Notes: a model not told the origin generated them from the sequence alone. A DNA stretch of 64,000 bases from Miltoncostaea sp050250915 (GCA_050250915.1 JBFWNT010000011.1:62001-126000); one strand, 5' to 3'. Positions 45,388 to 53,956 are shown, counted from the first letter of the stretch. Program-made: numbers and translations.

Positions 45388-47046
45388 ATGGCGGAGTGGA
45401 GCGACTGGTACGCCCGCGAGGACCCCACCGGCTGGGTCCTCCCCGAGATCCTCCGCGCGCGGGCGGATGAGCACCCGGACCGGGAGTACCTGCGCTACGG
45501 CGACGCGCCGTGGCGCTCCTACGGGCAGGTCAACGCCGACGCGAACCGGGTGGCGAACGGGCTGATCGCCCGCGGCGTGCGGCACGGCGGGTCGGTGAGC
45601 GTGCTGCTGCCCAACTGCGCGGAGTTCCTGCCGGTGTGGTTCGGGATCCTGAAGGCCGGCGCGGTGATGAGCCCGATCAACACCGCCTACAAGGGCGACT
45701 TCCTCTCGTGGACGATCAACCTCGTCGAGTCGCGCGTGCTGGTCATCGCCGACGTGTTCCTCGACCGGCTGGCGTTCGTCGCGGCCGACCTCCCGCTGCT
45801 GGAGCGGGTGGTGATCCTGCCCACCGGGGCCGAGGACGCGCCGGCGCCGTCGCTGCCGCACGAGACCCTGGCCGAGCTGATGGACGCGAGCGACGGTGAG
45901 CCGGACGGCGTGGCGCACGCCTGGACCGACGACGCGCGGATCATGTTCACGTCGGGCACCACGGGCCGCTCGAAGGGCGTCATCAAGCAGCACGCCGCCG
46001 ACTACTTCTCGGCGCGGAGCGCGATCGAGGCGATGGCGACGCTGCGCGGCGTGGCGCCGCAGGACCTGCGCGGCGAGACCTACTTCTCGTGCCTGCCGCT
46101 CTTCCACTCCAACGCGCAGGTGCTCTGCGGCTACCCGGCGCTCCTGGCCGGCGCGCGGGTGGCCTACGTGGAGCGCTTCTCGGGCACCCGCTTCTGGCAG
46201 CAGGCGATCGACGCGGGCGCCACCACGTTCAACGGGATCGGCGCGATCCTCTACTTCCTGTGGAACCAGCCGCCGTCCGGTCTGGACCGCGCGCACCACG
46301 TCCACACCATCTCCGCCGCCCCCGCGCCGAAGGACATCTACCACGAGTTCGAGGAGCGCTTCGGCGTGCGCCTCACCGAGGGCTACGGCCTCACCGAGAC
46401 GGGCGTCGCAACGATGATGGACCCCACCAGGCCGCCGCGGCTGGGGTCGTGCGGCGTGGCCAACCCGGGCTACGAGGTCACGATCGTGGAGCCGGGCAGC
46501 GACCTGCCGCTCCCCCCGGACACACCGGGCGAGATCGTGGTCGACCAGCGGGTCCCGAACATCGTGATGCGCGCCTACTACGGGATGCCGGAGAAGACGG
46601 CGGAGGACTTCCGCAACCTGAAGCTCCACACCGGCGACCTGGGGCGGATGGACGCCGACGGCTACGTCTACTTCATGGACCGGGTGAAGGACTACATCCG
46701 CCGCCGCGGCGAGAACGTCAGCTCGATGGAGGTCGAGAAGCAGGTCGGCGACCACCCCGGGATCCGCGAGGCCGCCGCCATCGGGGTCAAGGCCGGCGAG
46801 GGGGCCTCCAGCGAGGACGAGATCATGATCGTCTGCGTGGCGGAGGGCGCCGCACCGGACCCCGCGGAGCTGACGCACTGGATGGCGGAACGGATGCCGT
46901 ACTTCATGGTGCCGCGCTACATCCGCTTCGTCGACGCCCTCCCCAAGACGCCGACGGAGCGCGTGCAGAAGGTGAAGCTGCGCGACGAGGGCGTCACCCC
47001 GGACACCTTCGACCGGGACGCGGAGGGCATTACGATCGTCCGATGA
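45388..47046 (+). CDS. Acyl-CoA synthetase / AMP-dependent ligase
   Basis: A 552-residue adenylate-forming enzyme. Core motifs: MFTSGTTGRSKGVIKQH (A3), GYGLTETGVATMM (A5), LHTGDLGRMDADGYVYF (A7), DRVKDYIRRRGENVSSMEVE (A8) and the C-terminal catalytic Lys region TPTERVQKVKLR (A10). It activates a carboxylic acid as acyl-AMP and then acyl-CoA. The closest overall look is to crotonobetaine/carnitine- or cyclohexanecarboxylate-type ligases, but the substrate is not certain. Three bases separate it from the crotonase gene, so it feeds that enzyme. The ATG follows GGAGGG. The stop overlaps the next gene. Confidence 0.9.
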   Translation: MAEWSDWYAREDPTGWVLPEILRARADEHPDREYLRYGDAPWRSYGQVNADANRVANGLIARGVRHGGSVSVLLPNCAEFLPVWFGILKAGAVMSPINTAYKGDFLSWTINLVESRVLVIADVFLDRLAFVAADLPLLERVVILPTGAEDAPAPSLPHETLAELMDASDGEPDGVAHAWTDDARIMFTSGTTGRSKGVIKQHAADYFSARSAIEAMATLRGVAPQDLRGETYFSCLPLFHSNAQVLCGYPALLAGARVAYVERFSGTRFWQQAIDAGATTFNGIGAILYFLWNQPPSGLDRAHHVHTISAAPAPKDIYHEFEERFGVRLTEGYGLTETGVATMMDPTRPPRLGSCGVANPGYEVTIVEPGSDLPLPPDTPGEIVVDQRVPNIVMRAYYGMPEKTAEDFRNLKLHTGDLGRMDADGYVYFMDRVKDYIRRRGENVSSMEVEKQVGDHPGIREAAAIGVKAGEGASSEDEIMIVCVAEGAAPDPAELTHWMAERMPYFMVPRYIRFVDALPKTPTERVQKVKLRDEGVTPDTFDRDAEGITIVR

Positions 47047-48182
47047 CGCGATACGTCGTCGCCGCGGCCGCGGCGCTCCTGCTGGCCCTCGCGGGCCAGG
47101 CCGTGGCGGCGATCCCGACGGCGCCGGGGTGGCCGCGGACGGCGCCGGGCGGCGAGCTGCTGCCGGGGCCGGACGGCGGGATCGTGGTGGTCACCACCGT
47201 CGCCCGCTCGGCGACCACCCGCGCGTGGACGATCCGCGGGGGCCTCCGGTGGGTGCAGCGCAGCACCTTCGGCTGCGGCAACTGCGACGACGGCCCCCAG
47301 CCGGAGGCGCTCCAGCCCGACGGGACGTACGGCCCGATCGGCGTGGAGGGTGACGACGCCTGGGCGGTCGACCGGCAGGGGCGCCGGGTGCTGGGGTGCT
47401 CCGGCGTGGTGTTCCCGGACGGCGGGTGCGTCTCGGCGCCGGGGAGCACGTCCGACTCGCATCCCGCCTTCGCGGGCAGGCCCGCGTCCGGACCGCCCTG
47501 GCGCGTCCAGGACCCGAGGTGGTTCTGGTACCCGGACAGCGACGTCCCCGCAATGGTCGTCCGCGATGCCGGCGGCCGGATCTACGGTGCGTTCGAGCTG
47601 CCGATCGAGGTCGCGACCCAGCGGCGCCTCGACGGCCTCCTGATCGCGATGGACCCGGTGAGCCGGACGATCCAGTGGGAGCGCGAGGGCCCCACGCAGG
47701 TCCTGGCGGCTCTGCCGTCCGGTGTGCTGGCGGCCGACGCCGACGGCGTCACCGCCTACGGTTCCGACGGTGCCGAGCTCTGGCACCGGTCCGTCACCAC
47801 CGGCCAGCGGGTCACCCCGCGCAGCACGATCGTGGACGCCGCTCGGGGGCGGGTCTACCTGGGCCGCGCAGGCGGAGGCGCGCCGGGCGTCACCGCGGTC
47901 GACCTCGCCACGGGCGCCCAGGTCTGGAAGACGCGGCCGTCCGATGAGGCCCGCCTGCTGTCGGTGGGCCGCGGCGGCCGGGTCTACGTCGCGATCGACG
48001 CGCGGGGGCGCTTGGCGGTGCGCGGTCTCCGCCTGGCGACGGGGGCCACTGCATGGCAGTTGCGTACGAACCTGGCGGTCTACGACGCCTTGGAGCTGGC
48101 GGGCGGCCGGGTGGCCGTGTCGGCGGGCAACCGCTTCGCACCGACGACGGCGGACCGCCTGACGGTGCGGGTTCCCGGTTAG
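47043..48182 (+). CDS. Exported PQQ-like beta-propeller protein
   Basis: A 379-residue protein with a signal peptide (TRYVVAAAAALLLALAGQAVA, cleaved near AVA) and tandem PQQ/YncE-type blades such as LLIAMDPVSRTIQWEREGPT, GVTAYGSDGAELWHRSV, GVTAVDLATGAQVWKTRP and GLRLATGATAWQLRTN. Two cysteine pairs (FGCGNCDDG; LGCSG ... GGCVS) can form disulfides. No catalytic residues are identifiable; it may be a binding or scaffold protein outside the membrane. It is coupled to the CoA ligase by an ATGA overlap, an unexpected partner for a cytoplasmic pathway. Confidence 0.75.
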   Translation: MTRYVVAAAAALLLALAGQAVAAIPTAPGWPRTAPGGELLPGPDGGIVVVTTVARSATTRAWTIRGGLRWVQRSTFGCGNCDDGPQPEALQPDGTYGPIGVEGDDAWAVDRQGRRVLGCSGVVFPDGGCVSAPGSTSDSHPAFAGRPASGPPWRVQDPRWFWYPDSDVPAMVVRDAGGRIYGAFELPIEVATQRRLDGLLIAMDPVSRTIQWEREGPTQVLAALPSGVLAADADGVTAYGSDGAELWHRSVTTGQRVTPRSTIVDAARGRVYLGRAGGGAPGVTAVDLATGAQVWKTRPSDEARLLSVGRGGRVYVAIDARGRLAVRGLRLATGATAWQLRTNLAVYDALELAGGRVAVSAGNRFAPTTADRLTVRVPG

Positions 48183-48214
48183 CTACCCGTCACACCCGGA
48201 CGAGGAGGGCAGCG

Positions 48215-48442
48215 ATGACGGTTCGCGACGCGATGGCTGCCGACGTGCGGTCGGTGACCACCGACGAGGACCTGGCGGCGACGGCCGACGCGATGCGGGC
48301 GCAGGAGGTGCGCCGCCTCGTGGTGGTCGAGGACGGCGCGGTGGTCGGCGTCCTCAGCCATGGTGCCCTGGTGCAGGCCACCGGCGGCGGGGGCGCCGGC
48401 CGCCAGGCCACCCTCGGCGTGACCGAAGGGGCCCAGCGGTAG
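48215..48442 (+). CDS. Single short CBS-domain protein
   Basis: A 75-residue protein: MTVRDAMAADVRSVTTDEDLAATADAM, then VRRLVVVEDGAVVGVLSHGALVQA and a glycine-rich tail. It contains one CBS motif only, half of the usual Bateman pair, so it probably forms dimers. CBS modules bind adenine nucleotides. ATG behind CGAGGAGGGCAGC. Located between the propeller gene and the convergent PspAA-PspA operon. Confidence 0.7.
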   Translation: MTVRDAMAADVRSVTTDEDLAATADAMRAQEVRRLVVVEDGAVVGVLSHGALVQATGGGGAGRQATLGVTEGAQR

Positions 48443-48466
48443 CGCGGACGGGTCGGGTCCCGGGCG

Positions 48467-48751
48467 TCAGCCCGTGATCAGGCCCTCGCCGTCGTCGTCG
48501 TGGTAGGCGGCGGCGTCCTCGAGGGTGGTGTCCCGGTCGGGGACGATCACGTCGGACGGGACGAATTGGTCGTCCGCGACCGGGTCCCCGACCTTCCTGA
48601 TGGTGTCGACCAGGCCGTTGAGCGCCGCGGTGAACGCGTCGCCGTCCTTCGCGGCGATCGCCGCCTCCACCGCGTCGTCGGCCCTCTCGACCTCGGTGAT
48701 GTCGCCGTCGTCCAGCCGGTACTGCCCGTCGCCGAGGATCCGGACGATCAC
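48467..48751 (-). CDS. pspAA: PspA-associated protein PspAA
   Basis: A 94-residue acidic protein beginning MIVRILGDGQYRLDDGDI, the hallmark start of PspAA proteins, followed by a helical part (ADDAVEAAIAAKDGDAFTAALNGLVD) and an acidic tail. Known only as a conserved neighbour of PspA in actinobacteria and cyanobacteria. GTG start overlapping the pspA stop (GTGA), so both are made from one message. It probably modulates PspA assembly or signalling; the direct role is unproven. Confidence 0.85.
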   Translation of the reverse strand: MIVRILGDGQYRLDDGDITEVERADDAVEAAIAAKDGDAFTAALNGLVDTIRKVGDPVADDQFVPSDVIVPDRDTTLEDAAAYHDDDGEGLITG

Positions 48752-49482
48752 GACCCACCCCCGATCTGGCCGGCGGGCGGCGACCCGGCGCCGATCTCGC
48801 CCTTCAGGCGGGCCAGGTCGGCCTCGACCGCGCTCTGGGACGCGATCTGGGTGAGCTCGCGATCGACGACGTCGCCGCTGACGCTCAGGTCGTCGAGGGC
48901 GCCCGACTCCAGCAGCTCGTCGATGGCGCCCGCGCGGGCCCGCATCGTCTCGACCTTGTTCTCGGCGCGGTCCATCGCCATGCCGACGTCGGCCATGTCC
49001 TCGGAGATCCCGCTGAACGCCTCGCCGATCTTCGTCTGCGCCTCGGCGGCCGTGTACTGCGCCTTGATCGTCTCCTTGCGGACGCGGAACGACTCGATCT
49101 TGGTGGTGAGCTTCTGCTCCGCCGCGACGAGCTTGTCCTGCTCGGCCTGGAGCTGCTCCTTCTGGGCGTTGATGCCGTCGAGCTGCGCCTGCACGCCCGC
49201 CTTGCGCTCGAGGGCGGTGCGGGCCAGGTCCTCGCGGCCGGCGCGGAGCGCCTCCCCCGCCTGGGAGTCGAGCTTCGTGATGCTCTGCTGCAGCTTCTCG
49301 CCCTGGAGCTCCAGGCGCTTCTTGCTGGTCGCCACGTCGGCCACGCCGCGGCGCACCTGCGTCAGCAGCTCCGTCTGCTTCTCGAAGGAATAGTCGAGCA
49401 TCTCGCGCGGATCCTCGGCCGCGTCGAGCGCCTTGTTCGCCTTCGCCTGGAAGATCGCCTTCAGCCGGCTGAAGAAGGACAC
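48748..49482 (-). CDS. pspA: Phage shock protein A / IM30 family
   Basis: A 244-residue peripheral membrane protein. The N-terminal amphipathic helix VSFFSRLKAIFQAKANKALD is followed by long coiled coils (EKQTELLTQVRRGVADVATS, LQAEQDKLVAAEQKLTTKIE) and the helical tail ending near VDRELTQIASQSAVEADLARLK. PspA forms ESCRT-III-like spirals that protect damaged membranes. The GTG at 49482 is chosen because it places the amphipathic helix at the very start and follows GGGAGGGTGGC; a start at 49587 would add 35 unrelated residues. Divergent from the TPM gene. Confidence 0.92.
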   Translation of the reverse strand: MSFFSRLKAIFQAKANKALDAAEDPREMLDYSFEKQTELLTQVRRGVADVATSKKRLELQGEKLQQSITKLDSQAGEALRAGREDLARTALERKAGVQAQLDGINAQKEQLQAEQDKLVAAEQKLTTKIESFRVRKETIKAQYTAAEAQTKIGEAFSGISEDMADVGMAMDRAENKVETMRARAGAIDELLESGALDDLSVSGDVVDRELTQIASQSAVEADLARLKGEIGAGSPPAGQIGGGS

Positions 49483-49607
49483 GCCACCCTCCCGTTCTCG
49501 GTCAACCTGGGCGACGCTACCCGCTCCGTCCCCGTACGGAAAGGGGCCCCACCGGGGCCGCGCAGGTGCCGTTGCCCCGGGCGTCACCGGCGTGCGACGC
49601 TCCCGCG

Positions 49608-51032
49608 GTGATCCGCGCCCGGCACCTCCTGGCGGTCCTCCTGGTCGCCACGGCGTGGCTCCTGCCCGCGGCCGTCGCGACGACGCTGGTGGCCGTGGAG
49701 GACGTGGCGGCGAGCGCCGTCGCGGTGGAGGACGGCGCGCAGCTGTCCGCCGCCGACCGGGCCCGGCTCCAGGCGTCAGCGCGTGAGCTGAACGCCGCCG
49801 GGACGCCGGTGAAGTACGTGGTGCTGCGCCAGCGCCCGGCCGACCCGCAGTCGTACGCCGCCGGGCTGGGACGGCGGCTCGGCTACCGGGGCGACATCCT
49901 GGTCCTGTCCCCGGGCAACCTGGCGATCGGGTCGCAGCTGCCGGCGGCCACGGTGCAGCAGGCGTTCGATTCCCAGCGCGCGGAGCTGCGGCGCGACCCG
50001 GTGGCCGGGACCATCGCGGTGGCGCAGGGCCTGTCGGAGGCGCGGGTGTCGGGGGTCGCCCCGTCGGACGGGTCCTCCGGCTCGGGGTCCGGCTCCGGCG
50101 CGTCGTCGTCCGGCGACGGCGGCGGGGGGCTGTCCGGCGGCTTCGTGCTGCTGCTCATCCTGGGGATCGGCGCCCTGATCGTGGTCGGCATGCTCACCCT
50201 GCGGCGCAGGTCCCGCCAGAGCGCGGTCGCCACGGCGAGCCCGGAGTCCCTGGACCCCCTGGTCGATGGCCTGGCCGCGCAGATCGCCGAGCTCGACGAC
50301 GACATGCAGGTGCCGGGCCCCCTGACCCAGGAGGCGCGGCCCCACTACGACCAGGCCGTGCTGTCGTACGGCGAGGCCCGCGACCTGCTGGAGAAGCCGA
50401 AGCCGGGCGTCGCCGACGTCACCGCCGCGGGCGCGGCGCTGGAGAAGGGGCTGCGGGCGGCGCGCCGCACCCGCGCGCTGCTGGAGGGACGCGCGGTCGC
50501 GGAGGCCGACAACGAGCCGCTGCTCGAGGGGATGTGCGCGTTCGACCCGAAGCACGGCAAGGCCACGGCCCAGGTCACGATCCGCACCCCGACCGGCGAC
50601 CGCGCCACCCTGCCGGCGTGCGCGAGCTGTGCGGCGCAGATGGAGCGCGGCGAGGAGCCGCGGTTCCGTGAGGTGCAGCAGGGCGGCCGCCGGGTGCCCT
50701 ACTGGCAGACCGGCCCGATGGGGATGGGCCGCGGCGGAGGCGGCTTCGGCGGCGGCGGGGGAGGTGGCTTCGCGGGCCCGGTGCTGGGCGGTGCGCTGAC
50801 GGGGATCATCCTGGGCGGGATGCTCGGCGGCGACGACGCCCACGCCTCATCGGGCGACGCCAACTGGGGCGGCGGTGGCGGCGACGGCGGCGGCTGGACC
50901 GGAGGCGGCGGCGACTTCGGCAGCGGCGGTGACTCCGGCGGCGGCGGCGACTGGGGCGGTGGAGGCGACGCCGGCGGCGGAGGGGACTTCGGCGGGGGCG
51001 GCGACTTCGGCGGGGGCGGCGGGGACTTCTAG
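49608..51032 (+). CDS. TPM-domain membrane protein with Gly-rich tail
   Basis: A 474-residue protein: signal sequence (ARHLLAVLLVATAWLLPAAVA), an outer TPM-type domain (about 35-135: QLSAADRARLQASARELNAAG ... YRGDILVLSPGN), a Ser/Gly linker, a membrane helix (FVLLLILGIGALIVVGML), a cytoplasmic helical region, a cysteine pair (LPACASCAAQ) and a long glycine-rich tail with repeats such as GGGGDFGGGGDF. TPM proteins are widespread partners in membrane-protein quality control, and pairing with PspA is common. GTG start with GACGCT six bases before it, divergent from pspA. Confidence 0.82.
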   Translation: MIRARHLLAVLLVATAWLLPAAVATTLVAVEDVAASAVAVEDGAQLSAADRARLQASARELNAAGTPVKYVVLRQRPADPQSYAAGLGRRLGYRGDILVLSPGNLAIGSQLPAATVQQAFDSQRAELRRDPVAGTIAVAQGLSEARVSGVAPSDGSSGSGSGSGASSSGDGGGGLSGGFVLLLILGIGALIVVGMLTLRRRSRQSAVATASPESLDPLVDGLAAQIAELDDDMQVPGPLTQEARPHYDQAVLSYGEARDLLEKPKPGVADVTAAGAALEKGLRAARRTRALLEGRAVAEADNEPLLEGMCAFDPKHGKATAQVTIRTPTGDRATLPACASCAAQMERGEEPRFREVQQGGRRVPYWQTGPMGMGRGGGGFGGGGGGGFAGPVLGGALTGIILGGMLGGDDAHASSGDANWGGGGGDGGGWTGGGGDFGSGGDSGGGGDWGGGGDAGGGGDFGGGGDFGGGGGDF

Positions 51033-51213
51033 CCGTTCGGGTCCCGCGCCCTTCGCGAGCCGGCCCAGACCCGTCATGCCGGCCGGGCCCTCGTCGCGAC
51101 GGGGTCATCTGATCGCCGCCGGCCGGTCAAGTGAACGCAGTATGCGCGCCGCCCTGGCCATTCTGGGCCGTTGCATACGCGAACGTCTCGCCGCCCCGCC
51201 TGACCGCCCTCGC

Positions 51214-51400
51214 CGACGCGGGGGCGCCATCAGCGGATGGGAATGCGGCTCCCACCCTCGACCGGGGTCTGCGCGGGCGTCTCGGGCTCTCCGGGGCGGC
51301 GGTGCGGAACCTGGTGAGCTTGCGGGGCGGGGGAGAACGCGGAGGCGCCGCCGCCGCGCGACCCGCCCAGGCCCACGGTCACGGCGAGCCGGGCCATCGC
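51214..51400 (-). pseudogene. Degenerate duplicate of the DEAD-box helicase 3' end
   Basis: On the minus strand this stretch ends like the helicase at 51975: ASAFSPAP is shared and the last residues read GSRIPIR versus GSRIPIS in the true gene, and MARLAVTVGL matches MARLAVTLGL. At DNA level the two copies agree from GACGCG just outside the stop (51214 and 51961) through CGGCTCCC and CTCCGGGGCGGCGGTGCGGA, with a deletion inside. The rest of the gap 51033-51213 shows only a weak GTATGC/GCATAC inverted repeat and no credible gene. Confidence 0.7.
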
Positions 51401-51404
51401 GCGC

Positions 51405-51938
51405 TCACGGCGCGGCCGCGACGGCGAGGTGCTCGTGGAGCGCCTCCGCCGCCTCGCGACGCACGCGGGCTCCCCCTGCCCGGAGCGCATCGACCAGCGC
51501 CAGGCGCTCGTGCAACGCGGCATCGCCGCGAGCTGCGGACGGGGCCGAGGGGTGGATCGGCTCCAGCGCGATGCCCCGGCTCGTCCCTTCAGCGTCCGGC
51601 CAGACGAGCGGATCCTCGTCCACGCGGGCGAGCCGCGCCGACAGCGGGGGCGCCGGCCACGCCGTCGGCATGCCGCGGGACGGCCCCGCGAGGCGGGCGG
51701 CGAACAGGTGGCGGCTCGCGTGCACGAGAAGTTCCTCGAGCGCGTTCGGGTTGACCTCGCGCCCCCTCGCGGTCATGAGGTGCGCGTCGACGGCCCGCTC
51801 CACCGAGCGGTGGACCGATGACGCGGACAGGCCGAGCCCCTCCGCGACCCCGGCGATCGTCCACCCGGGACGACCCGCGACCTTCAGCAGCACCACGATG
51901 TCCTGGCCCTTCAGCACGGCGCCAGGACAGCGCGTCAT
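51405..51938 (-). CDS. Winged-helix protein of an uncharacterised family
   Basis: A 177-residue protein. An N-terminal winged helix (LKGQDIVVLLKVAGRPGWTIAGVAEGLGLSASSVHRSVERA) is followed by LLVHASRHLFAARLAGPSRGMPTAWPAPPL, VWPDAEG and IALEPIHPSAPSAARGDAALHERLALVDALRAG. This pattern belongs to a widespread but uncharacterised wHTH family whose conserved GMPTxxAAPPL and EPLxPSxPxAA blocks suggest a second functional domain. The ATG at 51938 lies inside a perfect 36-bp palindrome. The gene sits exactly between a broken and an intact copy of the helicase tail, so it may have arrived by an event that duplicated that tail. Confidence 0.7.
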   Translation of the reverse strand: MTRCPGAVLKGQDIVVLLKVAGRPGWTIAGVAEGLGLSASSVHRSVERAVDAHLMTARGREVNPNALEELLVHASRHLFAARLAGPSRGMPTAWPAPPLSARLARVDEDPLVWPDAEGTSRGIALEPIHPSAPSAARGDAALHERLALVDALRAGGARVRREAAEALHEHLAVAAAP

Positions 51939-51966
51939 TCCAGATTCGGGAATCTGGAATGACGCG
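51931..51966. repeat. Perfect 36-bp palindrome at the wHTH start codon
   Basis: CGCGTCATTCCAGATT, loop CGGG, AATCTGGAATGACGCG: 16-bp arms without mismatch. It covers the wHTH start codon and ends eight bases from the helicase stop. It could be an autoregulatory operator, a hairpin terminator of the helicase gene, or the end of an inserted element. Confidence 0.75.
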
Positions 51967-51974
51967 CACACCGA

Positions 51975-53258
51975 TCAGCTGATGGGGATGCGGCTCCCGC
52001 GCTTGACCCGGTTCCGCTTCGGCGCCTCGGACTCCGGGGCGGCGGTGCGGACCGAGGCGGGCCGCGGGGCGGGCGAGAACGCCGACGCGCGGCCGCGGCG
52101 CGAGCCGTAGACCTGGCGCGGCGCCGCCAGGGCGAAGCCGGCGTCGGTCCACTTGTCGGTCAGGCCCAGGGTCACGGCGAGGCGGGCCATCGCGTCGGCC
52201 TGGTCGGGGGAGACGAGCGTGATGGCGCGGCCGGTGCGTCCGGCGCGGGCGGTGCGCCCCACCCGGTGGGTGTAGCCGTCGGCGTCGTCCGGCGGGTCGT
52301 AGTTCACGACCAGGCCGATGTCGTCCAGGTCGATCCCCCGGGCGGCGACGTCGGTCGCCACCAGCACCCGGGTGGTGCCCTTCGTGAAGCGGCGCAGCGC
52401 CTTCTCGCGGGCGGACTGCGTCAGGTCGCCGTGCATCGCCTCGGCGGGGACGCCCAGGCGGTCGAGCCGCTCCGCCAGCTTGCCGGCGCCGCGGCGGGTG
52501 CGGCAGAAGACGAGCACCAGGTCGTCCTCGTCGCCGATCAGCTCCACGAGCCGCTCGTTGCGGTCGCCCGCCGCGCACGCCACGAACCCGTGGTCCAGGC
52601 GCTCCGACAGCGTCTCGCCGGTGTCCGACGCCGACTCGCGCATCCGCAGACGGTCGGCGTCGGTGGTGAACTCCTCGGCGATGGTGCCGACGGCGCCGTC
52701 GAGGGTGGCGGAGAAGAACATCGTGTGCCGCTGCTTCGGCAGCTGGCGGACGATGGCCTTCACCTGCGGCAGGAAGCCCATGTCGAGCATCCGGTCGGCC
52801 TCGTCCAGGACGAGGGCGGTGATGCCCTTCAGGCTCACGCGGCGCTGGCGCGCGAGGTCCAGGAGCCGGCCGGGGGTGGCGACCAGGATGTGGGCGTTCG
52901 CCGCCTTGCGCGCCTGCTGCTCGAAGCCGACGCCGCCGTAGGCGACGGCCACGCTCAGGCCGCGGGCGGCGGCGAGGGGGCGCAGCTCCAGGTCGATCTG
53001 CGAGGCGAGCTCGCGGGTGGGGGCCAGCACCAGCGCGGCGGGACGGGTGGCCTCGGCGTCGAGCCGCTCGATGAGCGGCAGGCCGAACGCCAGCGTCTTG
53101 CCGGAACCGGTGGGGGAGCTCACCAGCACGTCGCGCCCGGTGAGCGCGACGGGGATGACGAGGTCCTGCACCGGGAAGGGGTGCTGGATGCCGCGCTGGG
53201 CGAGCGCGCCGGCCACGGCATCGCTCACGCCGAGCCCGGCGAAGGTGGATCTGCTCAA
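51975..53258 (-). CDS. DEAD-box RNA helicase
   Basis: A 427-residue helicase with all core motifs: Q-motif (FPVQDLVIPVAL), SSPTGSGKT (I), APTRELASQ (Ia), ATPGRL (Ib), LDEADRMLDMGF (II), FFSATL (III), VFCRTRRGA (IV), ATDVAARGIDLDDI (V) and HRVGRTARAGRTG (VI). A basic 60-residue tail ends with KRNRVKRGSRIPIS, likely an RNA-binding extension. I start it at TTG 53258 because AAGGAG lies six bases upstream and the extra upstream residues do not belong to the family. A leader of about 200 bases precedes it, as in many cold-induced helicases. Confidence 0.92.
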   Translation of the reverse strand: MSRSTFAGLGVSDAVAGALAQRGIQHPFPVQDLVIPVALTGRDVLVSSPTGSGKTLAFGLPLIERLDAEATRPAALVLAPTRELASQIDLELRPLAAARGLSVAVAYGGVGFEQQARKAANAHILVATPGRLLDLARQRRVSLKGITALVLDEADRMLDMGFLPQVKAIVRQLPKQRHTMFFSATLDGAVGTIAEEFTTDADRLRMRESASDTGETLSERLDHGFVACAAGDRNERLVELIGDEDDLVLVFCRTRRGAGKLAERLDRLGVPAEAMHGDLTQSAREKALRRFTKGTTRVLVATDVAARGIDLDDIGLVVNYDPPDDADGYTHRVGRTARAGRTGRAITLVSPDQADAMARLAVTLGLTDKWTDAGFALAAPRQVYGSRRGRASAFSPAPRPASVRTAAPESEAPKRNRVKRGSRIPIS

Positions 53259-53448
53259 TTGTTCTCCTTGCGGCCGGCGGCCGCGGTTCGACGGGAGTGC
53301 GGGACTCGACCGTCTGACAGGTGGAGAACGCTCTCCCACGGGCGGCGCTCCGCCGCCCAGCCTCGGATGAGGAACATCTGGGACGACCGTGAGTGTAGCG
53401 GGCACCCCGGCGGGCGCCGAATCGGGGCCCGCCCGGGGGAGGGCCGGG

Positions 53449-53454
53449 TACGCT
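53449..53454 (+). promoter_or_regulatory. Putative -10 (TACGCT), leaderless flavin reductase
   Basis: TACGCT ends seven bases before the ATG at 53462 without any Shine-Dalgarno. Confidence 0.5.
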
Positions 53455-53461
53455 GCGCCGG

Positions 53462-53956
53462 ATGGAGAGCGTGACCGAGCGCGAGTTCCGCGACACGCTG
53501 GCCCGCTGGGCGAGCGGCGTCACCGTGGTCACCGCCCGCCACGACGGCGAGCCGGTGGGGATGACGGCCGCCTCCTTCTCGTCGCTGTCCCTCGACCCGC
53601 CGCTGGTGCTGGTGTGCATCGCCCACTCGGCGTCGTCCCACGAGGGGCTGGTGGAGGCGCCGGGCTTCGCGATCCACATCCTGGGGGCCGACCAGGACGA
53701 CCTGTCGTCGCTGTTCGCGCAGCCGGGTCCCGACAAGTTCGCCGGCTTCCCCGACGAGCGCGGCCCGTTCGACGTCCCCCTGCTCCCCGCCGGCGTCGCC
53801 CGTCTGGTGTGCGCCCCCCACGAGGCCATCGAGGGCGGCGACCACACCATTCTGATCGGCCGGGTGGTGCGCACCGAGCTGGCGGGCAACGACCCGCTCG
53901 TCTACTGCAACCGCACCTACGGGCGGCTCACCCCGGGGGTCAGCGCCGCCACTTGA
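53462..53956 (+). CDS. Flavin reductase-like (split-barrel FMN) protein
   Basis: A 164-residue protein: LARWASGVTVVTARHDGEPVGMTAASFSSLSLDPPLVLVCIAH is the FMN-binding start of the flavin-reductase family, with FAIHILGADQDDLSS and GGDHTILIGRVVRTEL following. Such proteins reduce FMN or FAD with NAD(P)H for a partner monooxygenase, but no monooxygenase gene is adjacent. ATG with leaderless-type TACGCT. Its 3' end overlaps the convergent thioredoxin-like gene by 17 bases. Confidence 0.88.
   Translation: MESVTEREFRDTLARWASGVTVVTARHDGEPVGMTAASFSSLSLDPPLVLVCIAHSASSHEGLVEAPGFAIHILGADQDDLSSLFAQPGPDKFAGFPDERGPFDVPLLPAGVARLVCAPHEAIEGGDHTILIGRVVRTELAGNDPLVYCNRTYGRLTPGVSAAT

Noticed and set aside
50870..51032. 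Tandem GGCGGC-type repeats that could be taken as a repeat array or CRISPR
   Set aside because: They are the coding sequence of the Gly-rich tail of the TPM protein; spacing is irregular and there are no spacers.
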